NCBI GenBank assembly: GCA_029747585.1
Contig: JAPEVF010001167.1
Span: 1 to 13,040, forward strand
Direction: 5' to 3'
DNA from: Pleurotus djamor
Lineage: Eukaryota > Basidiomycota > Agaricomycetes > Agaricales > Pleurotaceae
Length of the DNA: 13,040 nucleotides
Part shown: piece by piece, positions 9,605 through 13,040 of the stretch
Layout: the number at the start of each line of letters is the position of its first letter
Position numbering within the stretch: position 1 is the first letter of the stretch
Notes under the pieces: generated by a model
Told to the model about the DNA's origin: nothing
Seen by the model: only the letters and a program-made list of their open reading frames with translations
Database searches by the model: none
Program-made: the position numbers and the translations under genes

Positions 9605-9614
9605 AGCCTTTTCT
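9605..9614 (-). other. Self-complementary primer binding site (Tf1-type)
   Basis: AGAAAAGGCT begins 3 nt after the LTR end. It is the exact reverse complement of AGCCTTTTCT at 9744-9735 in the LTR, just where the RNA should begin. In Tf1-like elements the RNA 5' end folds back to prime minus-strand synthesis instead of a tRNA. I see no match here to a tRNA 3' end such as TGG plus an acceptor stem. Confidence 0.65.
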
Positions 9615-9651
9615 ACTGTAAGGGCAACTCCGAGAGGGGCTCAGGGGAACT

Positions 9652-9734
9652 CCTGGGTGGAGGGAATCCGAAGTATATTAGTAATAGCTAGGAATAGCTA
9701 AGTACCTACTCACCTGGGTGGAGGGAATCCGAAG
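9652..9734 (-). repeat. 22-bp direct repeats bounding a possible 61-nt leader intron
   Basis: The same 22 bp occurs at 9652-9673 and 9713-9734 (core GGATTCCCTCCACCCAGG on the minus strand), offset by 61 bp. Between them lies CAG|GTGAGTAGG (donor at 9713), TTACTAAT (branch-like, 9684-9677) and CACCCAG (acceptor ending 9653). Removing 61 nt would leave exactly one repeat copy. Confidence 0.6.
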
Positions 9735-9772
9735 AGAAAAGGCTAAGGATTCCCACCCACCTAGGGCGGCTC

Positions 9773-9778
9773 TATATA
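9773..9778 (-). promoter_or_regulatory. TATA box of the LTR promoter
   Basis: TATATA on the minus strand, 34 nt upstream of 9744. The inferred transcript start there is also the sequence complementary to the primer site, which independently supports the placement. Confidence 0.6.
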
Positions 9779-9831
9779 CTAACTATGGACAGTACCTAAT
9801 AATTATAAGTAAGATGTAAAGTAACATGTGT

Positions 9832-9850
9832 TCTACAGCAATGCTGTAGA
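9832..9850. repeat. Perfect 9-bp inverted repeat in U3
   Basis: TCTACAGCA and TGCTGTAGA flank a single base. It lies 54-72 bp upstream of the TATA box, where an activator or repressor site would be expected; a binding role is inference. Confidence 0.55.
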
Positions 9851-9864
9851 GCGCACAATAGCAC

Positions 9865-9899
9865 CGAATCCCGAGTGAACGGCGTTCGTACGGGATTCG
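9865..9899. repeat. 35-bp composite dyad in U3
   Basis: CGAATCCCG and its inverse CGGGATTCG form the outer arms, each separated by 3 nt from a near-palindromic core, GAACGGCGTTC. It brings together the two 9-mers that are dispersed over the whole element. It lies about 87 bp upstream of the TATA box. Confidence 0.75.
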
Positions 9900-9908
9900 A
9901 CTTGTAAC

Positions 9909-9971
9909 GAACGAAAGAAGAAAAGGAAAGTGAGAGAGAGAGAAGAGAGAGAAAAGGAAAAGGAGTGAGGG
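9909..9971. repeat. Purine-rich (GA) tract in U3
   Basis: About 60 bp almost wholly of A and G on the plus strand, including (GA)n runs; hence a CT-rich tract on the transcribed-sense strand. Pyrimidine-rich tracts are common in fungal promoters. Confidence 0.6.
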
Positions 9972-10107
9972 ATTGGCGAATCCCGAAATGACAAATACAG
10001 TGGGATTCGGGATTCGACCGGGATTCGTAGCAGCGATGGTGGGCGGGGAGACCTGTAAGGAGGTGGAAACAGAGGGGCTAGGGGTTGGAATTGAGTGTCC
10101 CCTTACA

Positions 10108-10575
10108 GGATCTGTGAGCGACGGCATAAAGCTGATACCTGCCTCCCACCCGGACTCGACGGACCATGTTTCAGCAAAAACGGCGCTGCTTGGCGCATTG
10201 CGAGGTGGTTCTATGCGTCGATGTCGCATGCGTATGGCGGTGGCAGATGCTTCGTTGGCAGCATGTTCAGCCTCAGGATCCAGAATTGGCGACGACCGAA
10301 TGGGACGGGTAGGTGCTTCGTTGTCGCCACGATCGTCGAGAAAGTCTATTGAATCGATGTGGACAGTAAGTCACAGGTCTCATCATCGGTCAATTGAGAC
10401 ACACCTCTTTCTGGGACTTCATCGTCTTCATCGTCGTCGGACGGATCAATTTGAGCCTCTATATCGAGGAATTGTCGAATCTTTTGAGTCTTTTATTTTA
10501 GGAACGTCTAATACTACTCCCTCCCTTACAGCTTACATCTTGATATCTCTTATAGTGTGCGTTGGCGACGCTCAT
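10108..10575 (-). pseudogene. 5' part of an acidic-protein gene interrupted by the LTR insertion
   Basis: Proposed exons 10575-10537, 10489-10405 and 10345-10108 give about 120 residues starting MSVANAHYKRYQDTQKIRQF. Next come an acidic run (IDPSDDDEDDEVPERDFLDD), a disordered Pro/Arg/Ala-rich part and a more hydrophobic end (TWSVESGWEAGISFMPSL). Introns are 47 and 59 nt with GT-AG borders and frames that join cleanly. Coding sequence then meets the LTR terminus at 10107 and no continuation is in the window. The N-terminal pattern (FLD.EAQ.D plus acidic run, later W.V...G.E) recalls fungal SPT5-like proteins ahead of the NGN domain, but that is a weak resemblance. The remainder of the gene should lie on the far side of a full-length element. 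Confidence 0.55.
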
Positions 10576-10965
10576 ATTGCAAACGCTTACACCGAAGATG
10601 GAAGTGCGGGATCAAAAGAGGAAAAAGGTTCCGTGCGGGACCGTGCGCCACCTGACCATTTCCAACTCGGCATTTTGCGAGAGTCCATGTGGACTCGGCT
10701 GTATCCGAGTTGGAAGTGTACATAGCCCCTGGCGGCGCTAATGAGAGCCTTTTCCCAATCTTCGATGTTGGGCACGGTCGTATTGTGAGATTCCATAAGC
10801 GTGCACGTCGTTGGCACTTAGAGTGAACTTAACATATCTTAAATAGTCATTGGAGAAGTATTCCGTGCCTGAAACCCTGCGAGATGACCAATGAGATACA
10901 TCCTAGTTGAAGTTGAAGGTGTGGTCCATCAATTTGTAATAAGATGAGTCGATGCTCATCCTCTA
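10576..10965. other. Intergenic region between two minus-strand genes
   Basis: It holds the probable promoter and leader of the LTR-interrupted gene (start 10575) and the 3' end region of the dioxygenase-like gene. A frame open on the minus strand from 10791 to 10587 has no recognisable domain and I do not call it. The main structure is a nested inverted repeat at 10657-10718. Confidence 0.5.
10657..10718. repeat. Nested inverted repeat
   Basis: TTCCAACTCGG (10660-10670) pairs perfectly with CCGAGTTGGAA (10705-10715), and the match extends to 14 bp with one mismatch. Inside it GAGTCCA and TGGACTC (10681-10696) form a second 7-bp dyad with a 2-nt centre. It lies 80-140 bp upstream of the start codon at 10575. 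Confidence 0.75.
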
Positions 10966-12227
10966 CTACAGAAGCGAAACAGGGAGAGAAACAGAAACAT
11001 CGTTATACCTATCGACAACCTCTGGACGCATGTGAAGCACAAACCCCACCCGCTCTCCCTCAAACCATCCAGGCGAGTCATGCTCGAAGACGCACCCTGA
11101 AAACATCATAGCAGCACCAGGTGGGTACGCAAAGATGGCTCCAAGTTGACGAAGTCGTATAACCGTGTCCGCAGTACCCGTGTTGAAGAGCATATCAAAC
11201 TGGTTGACATCCCCTTTACCATCGACGTGCAAACGGCTACGACGATTTGCCAACACCGACAGGCATGAAAACGCGGAAGGCCATTGCTTGGCCCAGTACG
11301 CAGTTGAGTCGTCGTCAGAGCTCTTCAGTGTATGGATTGTACGCTGACCATGTCTATAAGACTGTGAATGGAACAGCGACAATAAGACATCGCCAATTGT
11401 GAACAATCCACGGAGATGCTTCAACCATGAACCAACCGGCTCTACGTTTTTCTTGATACGCAACGATCTCGACGGCTTCGGTGGATGAACCCGCTGTATA
11501 GAGGACATAAATATATGTGTCACGACCAGCCGCTGGCGTCTCACCTTGCTGAATCGAGTATACCAACCCGGTGAGAAGGTCTCCGCCCCTACGACGGACA
11601 GACTCCGACCTGGCTGGGCAAAATGCTTCGGAGCGGTCCTCCACAGTTGTGAACACTTCTTATCTGTGAGTGGTTTCATCAAGATATTCGAAATCTGCGA
11701 CACTGATTGGGCCAAGCGCATCTGAAAGTCGCAATCAGGTTGGTCATAATTTCAGTACAAGGAAACGCGGTACCTGAGACTTAGCAGACATCAAAGCCGG
11801 GAGATATACGATCAAGGGGATTCCGTCTGAAGAGAGCACAAGCAGCGGAGTCGCAACGTCCCCGAGCTCGATACCAGCTAGTAAACGAGTTCTTTGGCCT
11901 AACGTCGCCTTGGTAAGACGTTCTGCAGTGACAGGTAACACCACTGTTGAAAGCGAAGTCATAGGTCAGCATCTCACAGAAATGGGGCAAAGGTCTGTGC
12001 TTACCGCGATTGTCGTAGGCCTCAGCTAGATTCGACGCAAGCTCTTCCAACCGAACACCTCTCCAGTGGGCGGGCATGTTGCTAGCCATTCGCGACGTCA
12101 ACCTCGAACGCACAAACACATCTTTGTTGGATACGCACGGGTCTGTCTTGCCTAACATTGCCTGTTTGAGGAAGGCAGCAATGTTCTCTGTGCCATAGTA
12201 CGAACTTGGGTTGCGGATCCTGGACAT
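10966..12227 (-). CDS. 2OG-Fe(II) dioxygenase-like protein (TET/JBP-like type of Agaricomycetes)
   Basis: Proposed exons 12227-12005, 11943-11774, 11721-11545 and 11493-10966 join into 365 residues. The C-terminal half carries a double-stranded beta-helix oxygenase signature: NRRSRLHVDGKG with His279 and Asp281 (iron HxD), YPPGAAMMFSGCVFEHDS with His328 (distal iron ligand), and GERVGFVLHMR with Arg338 as a likely 2-oxoglutarate ligand. Such proteins are numerous in Agaricomycetes, and I relate them to TET/JBP-like DNA-base hydroxylases by overall pattern; substrate is unproven. The N-terminal half is helical and unrecognised. The third intron (51 nt, 11544-11494) is in frame without a stop, so its removal is a judgement based on GTGAGA and CTATACAG. 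The start ATG has A at -3. An alternative 3' splice (11008-10966) would shorten the C-terminus but is only 43 nt. Confidence 0.7.
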
Positions 12228-12482
12228 CTTGGTAGAGCAGAAAGCCGTGAACAGGGACGTCCCCCATAATTTTTTTTTTCAAAACACCGGGAAGTCTCGC
12301 GATCAATGCCACCAAATGACATAAAACACGACTAATCGATGAAACCAAGCTGCTTATAACGATGTCAGGCGTTTCAGCAGAAGGACGCGTATATTATGCA
12401 AAGGAGTGTAAAGTAATGACAGAGCCGTGCGTACAAACTCAAACGGAGTCGATATGTGATGAGTGACTGACTAGCTGCAAGA
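12228..12482. promoter_or_regulatory. Intergenic region upstream of the dioxygenase-like gene
   Basis: This gap separates the stop of the upstream minus-strand gene from the start at 12227. It holds a T homopolymer of about 10 near 12269-12279 (A-tract on the minus strand) and a TATAAG on the minus strand at 12358-12353, about 125 bp before the start codon, a possible core promoter. Confidence 0.4.
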
Positions 12483-13040
12483 TTATGTTCTACGCGCGGG
12501 AACTGGGTAGGCCTCGACAAACCACTGACCACTCTGGGTCTTGGGACCGCACTGTCTCCCTTGAATCATGTCCCGAAGGTCGGCGTACTTGCATGGACCT
12601 TCCGTCAGAGGAGCGTTACAAGTGACTTGTAATTTTGGTTTACCGCCTCGGGTCTTGACCACTTCGATTTTGAGCGATCGAACACACCGACAAATGGGAC
12701 ACATTGTTGGCAAAGTCACCCCGTATGGCGATGATTTAGCTTGCGCCCAATAGAAACGCATGGCTAGCATACGTCCTCGCCTTTTCGGATCGCGCGCAAT
12801 GAGAACCATGTCAGAGGATTCTCCCAAGAACAGAGACCCTCCAAGGATGGTGGGGATTGACACAGGGAAGGGCGAGCATCTGACGTAGGACTGCACAAGA
12901 TAGTTCCCTACGAAGGTTCGGGCGATACTCGGTTGAAACGACTGGTTGGTGAAAGAAAAGATTTCCTTGAAGCATCCTCTGAACCAGAGAATGAGGGCCA
13001 GCTTAACGATAATGCGCGACGACGTACTTGTTAACAGAGT
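12483..13040 (-). CDS. C-terminal part of an unrecognised protein with a zinc-ribbon-like end (5' end outside window)
   Basis: The frame is open from the window edge to TAG at 12483-12485, 185 residues. A hydrophobic N-part (IIVKLALILWFRGCF) is followed by a segment about IPTILGGSLFLGESSDMVLIA and a basic RDPKRRGRM stretch. The C-terminus has CPICRC, then CNAPLTEGPC about 25 residues later, spacing that suits a zinc ribbon of two Cys pairs. I do not recognise the family. It is in tandem with the dioxygenase-like gene, on the same strand, 255 bp upstream of it. Introns further 5' cannot be judged. Confidence 0.6.
   Translation of the reverse strand, partial: TLLTSTSSRIIVKLALILWFRGCFKEIFSFTNQSFQPSIARTFVGNYLVQSYVRCSPFPVSIPTILGGSLFLGESSDMVLIARDPKRRGRMLAMRFYWAQAKSSPYGVTLPTMCPICRCVRSLKIEVVKTRGGKPKLQVTCNAPLTEGPCKYADLRDMIQGRQCGPKTQSGQWFVEAYPVPARRT

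Larger units (their letters stand above)
5314..10026. repeat. Two dispersed 9-mer motif families across the retroelement
   Basis: Exact AACGGCGTT or its complement starts at 5351, 5602, 5813, 6212, 6737, 7894, 8551, 8693, 9020, 9202, 9466 and 9878. The 7-mer GGGATTC or its complement starts at 5314, 5535, 6678, 7058, 7673, 7931, 8315, 8493, 8572, 8703, 8794, 9272, 9556, 9568, 9866, 9892, 9978, 10002, 10009 and 10020; 14 of these extend to CGGGATTCG. Counts are by eye. Outside the element I found only one of each (2044 and 11817). Confidence 0.8.
5312..10107 (-). mobile_element. Ty3/gypsy LTR retrotransposon, chromovirus (Tf1/sushi-like), 3' truncated
   Basis: Reading on the minus strand: 5' LTR (10107-9617), self-complementary primer site (9614-9605), leader, gag (from 9513), protease, reverse transcriptase, RNase H, then integrase. 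This domain order is that of Ty3/gypsy (Metaviridae-type) elements. The copy ends inside integrase near 5312, just after the conserved post-core stretch, so the rest of integrase, any chromodomain, the polypurine tract and the 3' LTR are missing. Coding sequence is otherwise well preserved, with two frame changes (near 8551-8559 and 6737-6750) and no other stops, which suggests a fairly young copy. The 5' LTR sits in an exon of an acidic-protein gene (10108-10575); the broken 3' end abuts the F-box gene. The target-site duplication cannot be tested. Confidence 0.92.
9617..10107 (-). repeat. 5' LTR of the Ty3/gypsy element (491 bp)
   Basis: On the minus strand the LTR starts TGTAAGGGG at 10107 and ends GCCCTTACA at 9617, so the ends form an 8-bp inverted repeat with TG...CA termini. 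U3 holds several CGGGATTCG copies, a 35-bp dyad (9865-9899), a purine/pyrimidine tract (9909-9971) and a TATA box (9773-9778). R is predicted to begin near 9744. No second LTR is in the window, so the boundaries rest on terminal symmetry and on the adjoining primer site. Confidence 0.8.

Noticed and set aside
10051..10060. Alternative LTR start at a second TGTAAGG-like sequence
   Set aside because: It is in the wrong orientation for a TG start on the minus strand; 10107 gives matching inverted ends.
9973..10725. Long plus-strand open frame of 250 residues across the LTR end and host sequence
   Set aside because: It spans the LTR boundary, is low in complexity (Ser/Arg-rich) and lies opposite well-supported minus-strand exons.
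10587..10791. Minus-strand open frame of 68 residues from an ATG at 10791
   Set aside because: It has no recognisable domain, no clean splice into the downstream exons, and overlaps a nested inverted repeat in the likely promoter of the gene starting at 10575.
12082..12348. Minus-strand open frame upstream of the dioxygenase-like start
   Set aside because: It is in a different frame over exon 1 and crosses a homopolymer; the frame from 12227 joins cleanly to later exons.

Overview
The window looks like nuclear DNA of an Agaricomycete-type (mushroom-forming) basidiomycete. Genes are compact and cut by many short introns of about 47-76 nt, intergenic gaps are small, and the families present (an F-box protein with a Cys pair, a 2OG-Fe(II) dioxygenase-like protein, a Ty3/gypsy chromovirus-type element) are typical of that group. 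No rRNA, tRNA or CRISPR was seen. Exon structures below were built by eye from reading frames and GT-AG signals.

Layout. (1) 3-485 (+): C-terminal end of an unrecognised helical, acidic protein. (2) 602-3244 (-): complete mitochondrial D-lactate dehydrogenase (cytochrome) gene of DLD1 type; 16 proposed exons join into one 589-residue frame. (3) 3245-3355: 111-bp gap between two divergent start codons. (4) 3356-5323 (+): F-box protein gene, nine exons, one with a GC-AG intron; its 3' end is lost where it meets the retroelement. (5) About 5312-10107 (-): Ty3/gypsy LTR retrotransposon with 5' LTR, leader, gag, protease, reverse transcriptase, RNase H and most of integrase; the end of integrase, any chromodomain and the 3' LTR are missing. 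(6) 10108-10575 (-): first three exons of an acidic, low-complexity gene cut by the LTR. (7) 10966-12227 (-): 2OG-Fe(II) dioxygenase-like gene resembling the fungal TET/JBP-like families. (8) 12483-13040 (-): C-terminal part of an unrecognised protein with a Cys-rich zinc-ribbon-like end.

The retroelement is the most interesting part. Its LTR (9617-10107) has TGTAAGGG/CCCTTACA ends. Just inside it a primer site is complementary to the predicted 5' end of the element's own RNA, about 34 nt below a TATA box, which is the Tf1-type self-priming layout. The leader holds a possible 61-nt intron flanked by 22-bp direct repeats. Two 9-mers, CGGGATTCG (14 exact copies) and AACGGCGTT (12 copies), are scattered through the LTR, leader and all coding domains in several reading frames. 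They meet in one 35-bp dyad in U3. Both frame changes in the coding region fall on a copy of AACGGCGTT.

The two ends of the element lie in different genes (F-box gene on one side, acidic gene on the other), so either a rearrangement or an assembly join has occurred near 5304-5323.
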